Assembly (NCBI GenBank): GCA_021234155.1
Contig: JAJEKV010000008.1
Location: 446,654-510,653, forward strand
DNA from: Isoetes taiwanensis
Taxonomy: Eukaryota > Streptophyta > Lycopodiopsida > Isoetales > Isoetaceae
Length of the DNA: 64,000 nucleotides
Direction: 5' to 3'
Part shown: piece after piece, positions 35,384 to 45,660 of the stretch
How the letters are laid out: each line of letters begins with the position of its first letter
Position numbering within the stretch: position 1 is the stretch's first letter
The notes under the pieces: model-generated
Told to the model about the DNA's origin: nothing
Seen by the model: only the letters and a program-made list of their open reading frames with translations
Database searches by the model: none
Position numbers and translations under genes: made by a program

Positions 35384-35612
35384 TTCAACACAGTCCACTG
35401 AGAATCTATGGCTCTTGTTTTGTATATGTTCTAAGTTTTGAGTGCCTTGCGTTGTCTGTATGACTATGGTAGAAAACAATGATCATATATGATCACTATA
35501 TATCTTTTATTACCTATTTCGATAATTCTCCTCTTTTATAATGAAATTGTAACATTGTGTTATCCTAATCTACTTCAATGCCGAGGACAGCATTAATTCA
35601 AGGGGAGGAGAA
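35384..35612 (+). mobile_element. Gypsy-1a 3' internal end and polypurine tract
   Basis: The last part (aatgccgaggacagcatta, then aaggggaggagaa) matches the equivalent end of the Gypsy at 41874 onward on the other strand (aatgctgaggacaacatta, aaggaggggagaa). It directly precedes the LTR start, so it is the C-terminal pol end plus polypurine tract. Confidence 0.8.
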
Positions 35613-35707
35613 TGTGACATTCCATGTATTTTATACGTTATCTGTACAAAATACATGACACGTCACCATGGGTATGAAATGGTAATCAGTTAATAGGACA
35701 TATGACA
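35613..35707 (+). mobile_element. Gypsy-1a LTR, first 95 bp
   Basis: It starts TGTGACATTCC, as the other Gypsy-1 LTRs do (TGTGACGTTCC at 41873 on minus). It includes a foldback: arms 35623-35636 and 35644-35657, 13 of 14 bases pairing. It is cut at 35707 by the 5' LTR of Copia-1, and the rest of the LTR lies at 18680-20055. Confidence 0.85.
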
Positions 35708-37993
35708 TGTTGGAAATAAGTGATTAAGATCATTGCATAATAAGCATAAAGGTTCAATAATGTGCAGTGCATTCTGCTTAATATTTGTACAGGGGACATC
35801 ATTGCATATATTTATGGTGTAAATGAGTTAGAACTATGGAAATGCCATGATGATTCCATATACAATTTGATAGCTCATTATTAATAAAAGGGGTGACTTA
35901 TACCCTTTATATCAAAGGAGCAGAGATAATGGCTTAGAACCTTTACATTATAAAGGTCGTTGTTTCTAAAGATGTAAATACATGATAAGAACATATATGG
36001 GCGGCAAAAAGGTGGCAAAATTAGAAGATGGTGAAGTCGGTCGGATTGACAACCTGAACCGTCGAACCAAGCTAAATAAAATGAAGCACTCTCTGTGAAA
36101 TAAATAATGGTGATACAGTGATCCGATCAACCTCTTAAGGAGGAATCCACATGCAATTAAGTCGAGTGCATTGTTGAAGGTTTCTTAGTGCTACAGTAAT
36201 ATGAATGATATCACTGCTATAGTGTTTTAATCGATCCCATTGTTACAGTAAACTATCTTGATTGTGCTTCAAAGGTTAGGTTATTGTTAAAGTTGAATTT
36301 GCACTAGACCATCATGATGTTTGTTTAAGTCTATGACTAGTACCTTGTTGAGTCAAAAAGGTTTAGTCTAGAAAAATCTAATATCTGGTATCAGAGCAGG
36401 GTTGGTTGTGTTCAGGATGTCTAGCAGGTTTGGATCAAGCTTGTTGAGCAGTATTGATGTGTATAAGGGAGGTCCAGGCTTTCAAGTCTGGAAGGATGCC
36501 ATAATTCATATTTTAGAGGTTGAAGACCTTTGGGATTTAGTGGATCCTGAGAATGTGACACTGACAAACACTATTGTCAGTGCAACTGCAAGGGCTGACA
36601 CTGAAGGATCAACAATAAATCTAGCAAATGCAAGTGCCAGCACTGGAGAAGTGAACTCAGGGGAGTCTATTGGAGCAGCAAGTGCAAAAGCTGGAAGGTC
36701 CGAGTATGCAAGGCTTAAGGAAGCTCAAGGGATAATAACGTCAAAGGTAAGTCCCACTATAAGGCTGAAGTTAAGGAATAAATCACCAAAAGAAATGTGG
36801 ATTTATTTGCTTAAACATTTTGAAGAGAAAACGTCTTCCCAAATTGATTTATTGGATAAAGAACTTAAAAATCTAAAAATACAAGAAGATGAAGATATTT
36901 CTGAGTTCTTTAATAAGTTTGATAACATTGTTGCTGATTTAGGAGGAGCTGGAGTGGATTTGACTGAAAGATATCAGGTCTTGGCCATAGCAAGAGCTGT
37001 AGTTGATAATGAACAGTTGGCTTTATTCATTAGAAATATAGCTAAAACTAGAGATGAAGCAGAAAGTATCCTAAGGACAGAAATTGAACAGAAAAAAATT
37101 GTAAAAGGGGAGGAAGAATCTGTTGAGATTCTATTCACTGGAAAAAGAGGAAAAGTTGGAGGTGAGAAAAACCATTGCTACTATTGTCATGAGCCTGGTC
37201 ATTTTAAAAACAATTGTCCCAAGCTTAAAAGGGAGTATAACTGTTATACTTGTGGGGGGAGAGGACATGTAGCTGCCAAGTGTCCAACACCTAAAGATTC
37301 AGAGAGGGGAAAAGGCAATACCAGCAGGGGTGGAAGAGGATATGGCAGTGGGAGAGGAGGAAAAAGATCTGAAAGAGCTTTTATCACAAAGGAACATGAG
37401 GAAGAAGACAAAACCAATGATGAAGATGAGGTAAAACGTGAACTTGTTGTTCTTGATCAAGAAGCAAATGCTAACAAATCTTGTGATCCATTTGTAGTTG
37501 ATAGTGGAGCTGAGAGATTAGTAGTCCAAACTACTGATCTGCTCAAGAAGGTGTCAAAAACTCATGCCAAAAATGTTCAAGTTGGAAATGGTGCTCTTCA
37601 ATCTATTGAAGCAAGAGAATTATTGCAGTTAGTGGACTTGGAAGGAAATGTAGTAGACATTGAAAATGTTCTTTGTGTGCCCAGCATTCTCAAAAATTTG
37701 ATTTCAGTCAGGCTATTGGTTGATTTAGGTTATAGAGTCAATTTTGACTCTCAAGCATGTAATATTTACTTGGGAAATGAAAAAATATTTGAGGCCATAT
37801 GTGTTGGAAATCTATTTCAGTTGAAAAATCTAGAAGTAAACGCAGTGACCATTTCAGACTTTGCACTCTGGCATAATAGGCTTGCCCATACCCATCACAA
37901 CAATCTTAAATTCCTAGCTAAAAAGGGATGGATAAACTGCAATAACATTGATCCACACAAGCAAACAGTAATGCAGAATGGGGATGTCAGCAA
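35708..37993 (+). mobile_element. Copia-1, 5' half (5' LTR, gag, protease)
   Basis: The LTR 35708-36383 is the partner of 17989-18679. A primer binding site (TGGTATCAGAGC, 36386-36397) follows, then gag and protease. The sequence stops in the region before integrase, just after ALWHNRLAHTHHNNLKFLAK (about 37865-37925), and joins FAN1 coding DNA at about 37994. No integrase, RT or 3' LTR follows. The missing 3' part starts at 15391. The two halves together measure about 5575 bp, compared with 5468 bp for intact Copia-2. Confidence 0.9.
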
Positions 37994-38033
37994 ATTACTA
38001 ACAACTATGGAGAGGCTAAGCTGGTCGAAGTGA
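36402..38033 (+). CDS. Copia-1 gag-protease ORF running into FAN1 sequence
   Basis: The open frame is 543 residues. The likely gag start is the internal Met of MSSRFGSSLLSSID (36417). Two CCHC knuckles are visible: CYYCHEPGHFKNNC (about residue 259) and CYTCGGRGHVAAKC (about 280). An Arg/Gly-rich segment follows, then the protease site VDSGAERLV (about residue 366) and the zinc-binding region LWHNRLAHTHHNN (about 488). The last dozen or so codons (after 37993) are FAN1 DNA read in another frame, so the C-terminus is chimeric. Confidence 0.88.
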   Translation: MVVFRMSSRFGSSLLSSIDVYKGGPGFQVWKDAIIHILEVEDLWDLVDPENVTLTNTIVSATARADTEGSTINLANASASTGEVNSGESIGAASAKAGRSEYARLKEAQGIITSKVSPTIRLKLRNKSPKEMWIYLLKHFEEKTSSQIDLLDKELKNLKIQEDEDISEFFNKFDNIVADLGGAGVDLTERYQVLAIARAVVDNEQLALFIRNIAKTRDEAESILRTEIEQKKIVKGEEESVEILFTGKRGKVGGEKNHCYYCHEPGHFKNNCPKLKREYNCYTCGGRGHVAAKCPTPKDSERGKGNTSRGGRGYGSGRGGKRSERAFITKEHEEEDKTNDEDEVKRELVVLDQEANANKSCDPFVVDSGAERLVVQTTDLLKKVSKTHAKNVQVGNGALQSIEARELLQLVDLEGNVVDIENVLCVPSILKNLISVRLLVDLGYRVNFDSQACNIYLGNEKIFEAICVGNLFQLKNLEVNAVTISDFALWHNRLAHTHHNNLKFLAKKGWINCNNIDPHKQTVMQNGDVSKLLTTMERLSWSK

Positions 38034-38137
38034 AGGGACCCGGGGACAGTCTGTCTGAGCAGCAACGAGCTTGGATTCTTATCTTGATGAATGTTGGACT
38101 TTCCGCTGAAGTTTGCAAGGTTGTGAAACAAATATGA
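37994..38137 (+). pseudogene. FAN1: FAN1-like C-terminal coding part (after the insertion)
   Basis: Read in frame from 37994, the sequence gives YGEAKLVEVKGPGDSLSEQQ, then RAWILILMNVGLSAEVCKVV and a stop at 38135-38137. This is the second half of the VRR_NUC nuclease core. The EVK here pairs with the PD of GMPDLLLW at about 15350 to make one PD-(D/E)XK active site. This piece itself has no stop or frameshift. Confidence 0.88.
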
Positions 38138-38655
38138 TATTGTAAATAAAGCATGGACTCCCACGATACTGTTATATCCAACAGAACACATAGTCTGGAT
38201 ATTCCAGCACGTAATAGTTAAGGGGACGAGGGGCCAATTAAATTATGCCCAGTCGACATAGATAAAAAGGAGAAATGCAATTGCTTGACTACTACATGAG
38301 TCCATGATTGGATCGGAAAGGCACTGCAGAGGGTGATACTCTTCAATCAAAGGTTCCATTCTGATTGCATTGCTGGTGATGCGCCTCATAATTGCCATTA
38401 AACAGAATGATGAAAGCATGGAGAACATATTTTCAATTGGATGCTTGTGCAGCATTATTGAGTGACCTTATCAACACTCATAAAACACGTGATACTACAT
38501 TCCTGCCTAGGATGACATTCTAGGGAATATGATCTTCACATGAGACTGTATCTATTATTCGCGATATATTGGACAAAGCAGCATTTTGGCCCTTGGGCTG
38601 TGGGCACATCCATGGGTTTAAAAAACAATTATGGCAGCTGTTGCTGTGCCATAAC
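38138..38655. other. Probable FAN1 3' flank
   Basis: Unique-looking DNA after the FAN1 stop, with an aataaa signal near 38147. No other gene was recognised before the LINE tail. Confidence 0.45.
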
Positions 38656-40280
38656 TTTTTTTTGATTGAAGGATGGTATTATATTTATATTTTAAAAGAA
38701 AAAGAACAAAATTGACTGCTTATATATGGAGTTCTGCTGCTTTCGTCTTCATGTCTAATTATGGATGAATCAAAAGGGATAGGATTGTTCGCATCAAATA
38801 AATCTGAAATTTTAGTCAAACCTTTATCTTGCCATAATTTCGCTTGGTCTGGAAAATTCCTGATGAGACAGTGAGTACTATTTCCTCCAAGTAGGTAAGG
38901 ATTCCAGAAAATATTTTGAGATAAAGAGATACCTTTCTTCCATGAGAACATACCCTTGACTTGCTGCCAGGCCTTAATCCATTTCCTTATCAGAGGGGGG
39001 ATATTGGATGGGATCTTTATCTCAAAAAAGGCCGCATCTGGGAGTATCATCTTGATGTTCCATCCATAAGATTTGCATTTGAGAATGTAGTGCTTGATGA
39101 GGATCGAAACTGGATGCTGAATGTTATCAGTGATGGCATTGAAAAAGTATTTGGCTGCTCTGCACCTCAATATTGATGATACCTAAACCACCTTTAGACC
39201 TAGGTTTGCAGCATTCTTCCATGGAGACAGGTGTCCAGCATTTTCTGTTGCTGCCACAGGAAATAAATCTTCCAAGAATCCCTTGTAGCTTCCTGTAAAC
39301 TTTCTTGGGAGCAAGGATAAAGGAAGATTGGTAAATATGGGAAGAGGCAATGACTGAATTTGCAAGGATAGCTCTACCAGCTTTAGAAAGAAATTTGGAA
39401 TTCAGGTATCAACCTTATGATAGAAATTATCAATGATGAGCATTGGAGCGGATGGCAAAAGGAATGCCTAGGAGCTTGGAGTGGACATTAGGGGGGTTGA
39501 AACTACACTCAAAGAGAGTGGCAACCTGGACTCCTGGATCAGGGTTATGGGAAGTTAATTTGGATTTTGTCGGATTTATATTGCAGCCAGAGGATTCCCC
39601 AAAAGCAATTAAAATTTCCTTGGTCTGATTGATCGATTGAAGGTCCATAGAAAGAAGGAGAAAGGTGTCATCTGCAAAATGTCCATTTAGAAATTGGTCA
39701 GTAGTAGCATTTGTTGGAAGATCGCAGGACACATAAAGTGCCTTCTTCTTTTCTTTGCACTGTCCTGGCGTGGAGGGCTTCCATCACTATTATAAATAGA
39801 AAAGGAGCTAGGGGGCAGCCTTGCTTGACTCCTCTTTTGATGTTGAAGAAAGGACTGCATTCACCATTTATTAAAACTGAAGAAGAGGAGTTATTGAGAA
39901 TTGCTGCAAAGAGATTAATTGAACTGATGTTCAATCCAAGCTTGCTGCAGCATGATTTGAGAAAATTTCAATTGACTGTATCAAATGCTTTGGTGATGTC
40001 AAGCTTGAGTAGAGCAATCTCCTGATCTGAATCTTTTGCCCATCTGAGGCCCAGGGCTGCAGTAACCACATTATCCAGAATGTTCCTCCCTTTCAAATAG
40101 GCAGATTGGCTATGACTTATAATATTGTTCAAAATCTCTTTCAACCTATGAGTGATGGCACCTGAAATAATCTTGTAAACCACATTAGTAAGAGAAATTG
40201 GTCTATAGTCTGAAAAGGAGATAGGTTCAGGAATTTTTGGAATCAGGGTGATGAAACTGGTGTTGATTTTGTCATCCATG
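38656..40280 (-). mobile_element. L1-type LINE (second), interrupted by Gypsy-1b
   Basis: The T-run at 38656-38663 is the poly(A) tail of a minus-strand element. ORF2 pieces on the minus strand are 39968-40280 (NTSFITLIPKIPEP, SDYRPISLTNVVYKIISG, LLKLDITKAFDTVN), 39698-39934 (GVKQGCPLAPFLFIIVMEAL), 39430-39732 (GHFADDTFLLL, the catalytic FADD) and 38685-39170 (C-terminal region). Frames shift between the pieces. The 5' part is cut at 40280 by the Gypsy LTR. The remaining 5' part was not found beyond 46960. Confidence 0.85.
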
Positions 40281-41873
40281 TGACGCTCCCTGAACATATA
40301 CGACACTCGGACGTATACATACGGAGACTTTCCCCTCCCATGGCAACCAACTCACCATGAGCAGGGCCCTCCATCTAACTCGGGCCATCTATAGGAAGAT
40401 GCTCAAGTGAAGGACCACGGAGGGATCTGGCCCGCCCACGCCTTCAATGGGGCTCCTAAACGTCAGGAAGCGTGAATACAAGGTTAGCACACATCATAAT
40501 CATATCATAATTTACCACCACGAGGGGTGGCATATCCATCAAGTGACAACAACAAAGAATATGCATTTAATACTAAGGAAAACACCCAAACCCATGGTTC
40601 TACCCGGCTCGGACTCCGTGAGAGGATCGTGACTAGGTCTCAAGAGATCAGCGATAGGAATCTTGACATGGCGTTGGCTGGCATAGAACATCGGCTAGGG
40701 TTGTCCCTCCATCCGCCCCTCCATTGCACACTTTGCGGATGGGTCAATCATGCTATGGCGTCACTATAGCCTTGGGACATGGGGACTCAAGGTATCACCC
40801 TTGAGCCTACTCGGGGGTTCATGAAGCCCGTCCCGATGAGGCAGGTGGGGAAGTGTCCCCTTCGGGATCACGCAGTGGTTCCATGGGTGAGCTGGGAGAA
40901 TACGTGCCGCATCAGCTGACCCCATCCGTACCCGACTTACTCACCCTAAATCTACTCAAAGCACAGGGTGCCCCATACGGGTCACACCTCTGCACCCAGG
41001 GAGTGTCAGACCCATACCCGGCCCTCTACGTGACCGGCTATCAGGCCTAGCCCATTGTAGGAGTCTCAGGAGCCTTTTATGTTCGTGCAAGACCCCACCC
41101 CCACTTCACCACTGCGTCCCTTATCTGGTGCTAAGCAATTCCATAGCATCCACGACTCGGTGGTCTCTTGTGCACAGGCCGCATAATTGGGAATTAAAGG
41201 AGCTACTAGGAGCATACTAAAGCATATGGCACAGAGGTCTCTACCCCCCTCTAATCCCTGCTTTATGGAAGTTGAACAGAGCTACTTTCATATACACATC
41301 CATCCATCCATCATAAACATAATCCATAATTGAAATGTAATCCTAAGTACCAAAGAAGGGTTAATCCTAAGTAAGAACAATCAGAGAAGACTCAAAGAAC
41401 TTAACTGAAGCTCTATCCTAAAAGATATCAACTAGATTATCTACTAACCCGAGTTTCGACTTGATCCATTGTCATGAGGCGCCTCCATCTCTCAGAATCT
41501 GGGTGTTCAGCAACCACGGGGTGATCAGCAACAGTTCCAGGTACTTGGGCGCTCAGCTGCTCCTTCCTCTGGGTCGATTTTGGGTGAGATGGGGGTGGTG
41601 ATCCACCTTGATGGCTCAAATTAGCATCCCCCATGCTGACCAATCGAGTTTGGCCAGGTGGCGCCTTCCCAAACCATTAGTTGACTTAATTAATGCACTT
41701 AGATATTAATTCCTTAATTATAGGTTATTATCCTTAATAATTAAATTAGCATAGCTAATTTAATCCCTTTTAGGTCAACCCCCTAGGTTACAATACCCCA
41801 TGGTGGCGTACATTTACTGGGTGACGTGTCAGAGTATTTATACGTATATCGTATAAATACTTGGAACGTCACA
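40281..41873 (-). repeat. 3' LTR of Gypsy-1b
   Basis: About 1593 bp, starting TGTGACGTTCC on the minus strand at 41873. A perfect 12-bp foldback (41833-41861) lies near its start. It matches 18680-20055 and 56198-58200 over most of its length. The lower end is set by similarity breaking into L1 coding sequence and is probably accurate to a few bases. Confidence 0.8.
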
Positions 41874-42365
41874 TTCTCCCCTCCTTAGAAATAATGTTGT
41901 CCTCAGCATTGGGGTTAGATACAAAAATAGGAAATTATTTATGAAGGAAGGTAATTCCTTATTTCCGAAGGTAATACATTGAAAATTTTAAAGTTTGAAA
42001 CAGTTTAAGCACCGAGGTGCATTTCACATGCTCATCACAAGCAAAAAGTTCAAGGACCGAAGTCCAATATCAACATCAGAGTAACAAAAAGACAAGACGT
42101 GTAGACAAAATAAAAGTGGAGAAGTCGGGTCATCAGCAACCCTCTATACATGGGCAGGTCCGTCGCGTCGCTGCTCAGCCGCTTTATGTCAATACATCAG
42201 TTTATGTAGATGAAATAATTAGGTTGTGGTTGAAGGGACCACCCCCTATAAGAATAAAAGAAAATCTATCTACAAGGGAACCTATCATGCCTATGGTTCG
42301 CAAGTCATTGCGGCGTAAGGAATGGTCAAGTGCCTATTATAGCCAAGATGAACGCGGCCTATCAA

Positions 42366-43628
42366 CTACATGCTTTCCAAGCAGTTCGCGGTCATGTCCA
42401 CATTGACAGTACACCACGTCCTAGGGAACACGAAGGTGATCCCATCATCGGTAACTATTATCAAGTACGATGCATCTACCCCTCTACTGCATGATTCTCG
42501 GTGAATCAAGGGGTTGATAGCATCGTTGATGGTGCGGCCTTGAGATTCGCGCATGAAGTCCGGATAGTGCTTCTCAAGGTCTATTTCCATCACCCACGTA
42601 GCATCCTCAACTGGCAAGTGTTTCCACTTGACCAAGTATTGCAGCATTTGGGTTACGGTCTGTTTATATGCTTTCGATCAAGAAGAGCTTCGTGCACTAT
42701 ATCTAAATGCTCTTACGTCATTTCAAGTAGGGTGGGTGTATCAAGATCTCATTTGGATCTCGGGGTGTCTTTGCTTTAGAAGACTTACGTGAAAGACCTT
42801 GTGGATCTTCAAGCGGGGTGGCAATTCCAGGCGATATGCCTGTTTCCCAACACGTTCAGTGATCTTGAATGGTCCAGCCCATCTGGGTGCCAACTTCTTG
42901 CAGTTACCAATTTTAAGCTTGGCTTGTTTTACTTTAATCTTAAGCCAAACCGATTCACCCACCTGGAAGACCCGTGGGGTCCTGTGCTTATCGGCTACAC
43001 TCTTCTGGCGACTGCGTGCAGCCAATAAGTACCCACGTACTTCTTCAACCAAAGCTTGCATTTCCAAGAGGAGTTGTTGAGAAACCTCCACTTTAGAAAC
43101 GGGGTTATGCCATGTGTCTGGAGTAAGGCATTGATAACCATAATTTATCATGAAGGAGTCATTCGGAAGATTCTGTTTCATCTTGTTATAGGCAAATTCG
43201 ACCCGGATAAATATAGTCACCCATTGAATTGCTTACTCCACACATAACCGTAGCATATCCTCTATAATACGATTGGTATGCTCGGTCGACCATCCGGTCG
43301 AGGATGATATGCCGTACTCATAGCAAGCTTGGTGCGGATGGTAGCAAAGAAATCTTTCGAGAAGGCACTTACTTAATTTGGGATCCCCCGGGATACAATA
43401 ACTTCGTGGCATTCCGTGCAACCTGAAGATCTCCTTTGCAAATAGCGGCCCAGCGGTATCAAAGGTCGTGTCCGTGGTAAGACATGGCAAGAAATGAGCC
43501 ATTTTTGACAATTTGTCGACCACTACCATCAATACATCGTATCCACGAATGCGTGGAAGGCCCACAATGAAATCCATGGTTATCACTTCCCACTTAGCAT
43601 TGGGCACGCCCAAATTTGCAACTCTCAC
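42366..43628 (-). pseudogene. Gypsy-1b integrase and chromodomain
   Basis: 43233-43628 holds the integrase core (MDFIVGLPRIRGYD, VVVDKLSKMAHFLP, FAKEIFRLHGMP). 42741-43220 holds its C-terminal part (VEFAYNKMKQ, WLKIKVKQAKLK, KLAPRWAGPFKI, VFHVSLLKQ). 42366-42647 is the chromodomain (YLVKWKHLPVEDATWVMEID). The frames shift between these blocks. In chromoviruses this domain can steer integration towards particular chromatin. Confidence 0.88.
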
Positions 43629-44122
43629 GGAATTCTTAATTGCTCAGCCTTGGTTTGTTGACACACTTGACACCGCTTAATGTACCGGCAATGTCCCTCT
43701 TCATCGAAGGCCAGAAATGGCGGAGCGGATCTTAAAGTAGGTCTTCATGAAACACGCATGTCCAGCTATAGGGCTGTTGTCGCGTGTCATGGAGAATTAG
43801 CTTATGTCCTCCTCGAAGTCTCAGGTACACATAACTTATCTTTGTAATATAACAAGTTGCCTTCTTTCCAATCTGAACGGAAAGCGTTCTTTATTCGTGC
43901 GTGCTTCCTTAGCCAAACTAACTCAAACATCCACGGAACTCGGGATCGTGGCTAAGGTCTGCTCTATCACTCGCTTCCCAAACTCGCGGTGGCGTGGAAA
44001 TTGCATTACAATGGGTTCAGGTTACCAAGGGATGGCGTGACAATGCATCCCAACCACATTGTGTTTCCAGGGCTTATACATAATCTCAAAATTATACTCC
44101 TCGAGAAACTCCATCCATCTTC

Positions 44123-45660
44123 TCACGTGAGATTGAGATTGGGCCGGGTGTTAGATAACGGAGACTCGATGGTCCAGGTATCCATGGAATCTTCTACCAA
44201 GAAGGTAGTGTCTCCATAGTCTTTAAGCTGCTGGAAACTTCCTTGGACCTTTGCCTTCCAATGCTCAATCCAATCCTTCACCTTCTCATGCTTTGTAAGA
44301 TTAGTAAGAGGTGCTGCAATCTTTGCAAAATCCTTAACAAATTTCCGATAATATCCTGCTAATCCCATGAAACTTTGGACCTCGGAAACATTACCTGGAA
44401 TAGGCCATTCCCTTACTGCCTCTATCTTTGCCGGATCTGTAGCAATTCCCTCTGCTGAAATGACATGTCCCAAATAATCCACCTTCGGAGTGGCAAACTT
44501 GCACTTAGAGAACTTGGCAAAGAGTTGGTGATGTCTTAACTTTTGTAGGGCCAATCGAAGATGTTGCTCATGCTCCTCCAAAGTTTTACTATAGATGAGA
44601 ATGTCGTCAAAGAAAATAACAATAAAATCATCCAAGTATTGTCGGAAGACATCATTCATCAATCGCATGAAGGTTGCGGGGGCATTAGTTAATCCAAAAG
44701 GCATAATAGTAAATTCATAATGCCCATACCTAGTGCGAAAAGCAGATTTATAGATGTCCGCCTCCTTAATTCGGATCTGATATATCCGGAGCGTAAATCA
44801 ATCTTTGAAAAATGCTTGGCCCCTTGCAACTGGTCCATTAGATCATCTGCCTAGGCAAAAGCATATAGCGATCCTTGATGGTATGTTGAGCTGCCTATAA
44901 TCAATACACATCCTCAAGGAGCCATCCTTTTCTTAACAAAAGGATAGGGCAAAAAAGGCGAAAACACTAGGCCGAATGAAACCTAGATTTAGTAACTCCT
45001 GAAGTTGCTTCTTAAGCTCGCCAACTCTGGAGGACTCATACGCAGTTCTGTAAGGCTTAGTACCTGGTTCAAAAACTATCTCACATTCTACTCCTCTAAA
45101 AGGAGGAAGCTTCTCGGATCTCATCGGAAAAAGATCACTAAATTCTCGGAGAAGATTGGCAATCCCTTCTGGCAGGGTATCAACTACTTGCTTCTGCTTA
45201 GCATCTGACTCAATGGAGGCAAGTCTAATAATGCAAAGCAACTTATCTTTACGTATAGCCTTATCTAACTGCCTGATGGTGATAGACTGCATAATGGGGT
45301 TTAAGGAGTCACCTTTTATAGTCACGCGAGCTCCGTTAGCGGCGTTGAAGGTAACTTCCGTTTCGCGGTCTATATTGGCTTTTTGCAGATGCCAAAATTC
45401 CATACCAACAATCAGATCATATTTGCTAATATCCATTATCTCGGCACCCAAAGGCAACCGGTGCACGGGCAATCGTGATCTTAAGGTTATCGCGACCGCC
45501 ATGAGTGTGTACTGATCTTACCACCGGCTAAAGTGACAAGCTTGGTCCGGGATCTCAAAGTTTCAAGCCGCAATACCTGGGCCATTCTAGGAGAAGCAAA
45601 ATTATGTGTACTACCCGTATCCATCAAAATTATAAAAGGTTTGCTGTCTACTTGACCTAT
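44123..45660 (-). pseudogene. Gypsy-1b protease and reverse transcriptase
   Basis: The protease motif LMDTGSTHNFASPRMAQV is at about 45570-45640. The frame 44933-45502 has YDLIVGMEFWHLQK and the RT entry FEPGTKPYRTAYESS. A gap with frameshifts follows. 44123-44704 then carries [34 protein letters not shown] (catalytic) and [15 protein letters not shown]. It is broken but readable throughout. Confidence 0.88.

Larger units (their letters stand above)
15391..37993 (+). mobile_element. Composite nested insertion in FAN1 (circularly permuted)
   Basis: This whole block interrupts one FAN1 exon. Its order is: Copia-1 3' half (15391-18679), Gypsy-1a LTR remainder (18680-20055), Gypsy and nested elements (20056-35612), first 95 bp of the Gypsy-1a LTR (35613-35707), then the Copia-1 5' half (35708-37993). 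The exon reads on across the block, with caa present at both edges (15388-15390 and 37991-37993). No retrotransposon terminus lies at either edge, so this is not a normal integration. Joining the two outer edges restores one Copia inside one Gypsy LTR, as expected for a circle opened within the Copia. Confidence 0.8.

Noticed and set aside
35484-35499. gatcatatatgatc palindrome as a regulatory site
   Set aside because: A short AT-rich palindrome inside the Gypsy 3' region, expected by chance in such sequence.
15391-37993. Copia-1 halves read as two independent truncated insertions
   Set aside because: They are complementary in content, sum to a full-length element, carry LTRs of matching divergence, and abut the two parts of one Gypsy LTR. 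Two unrelated truncations would not do this and would not both start exactly inside one FAN1 exon.
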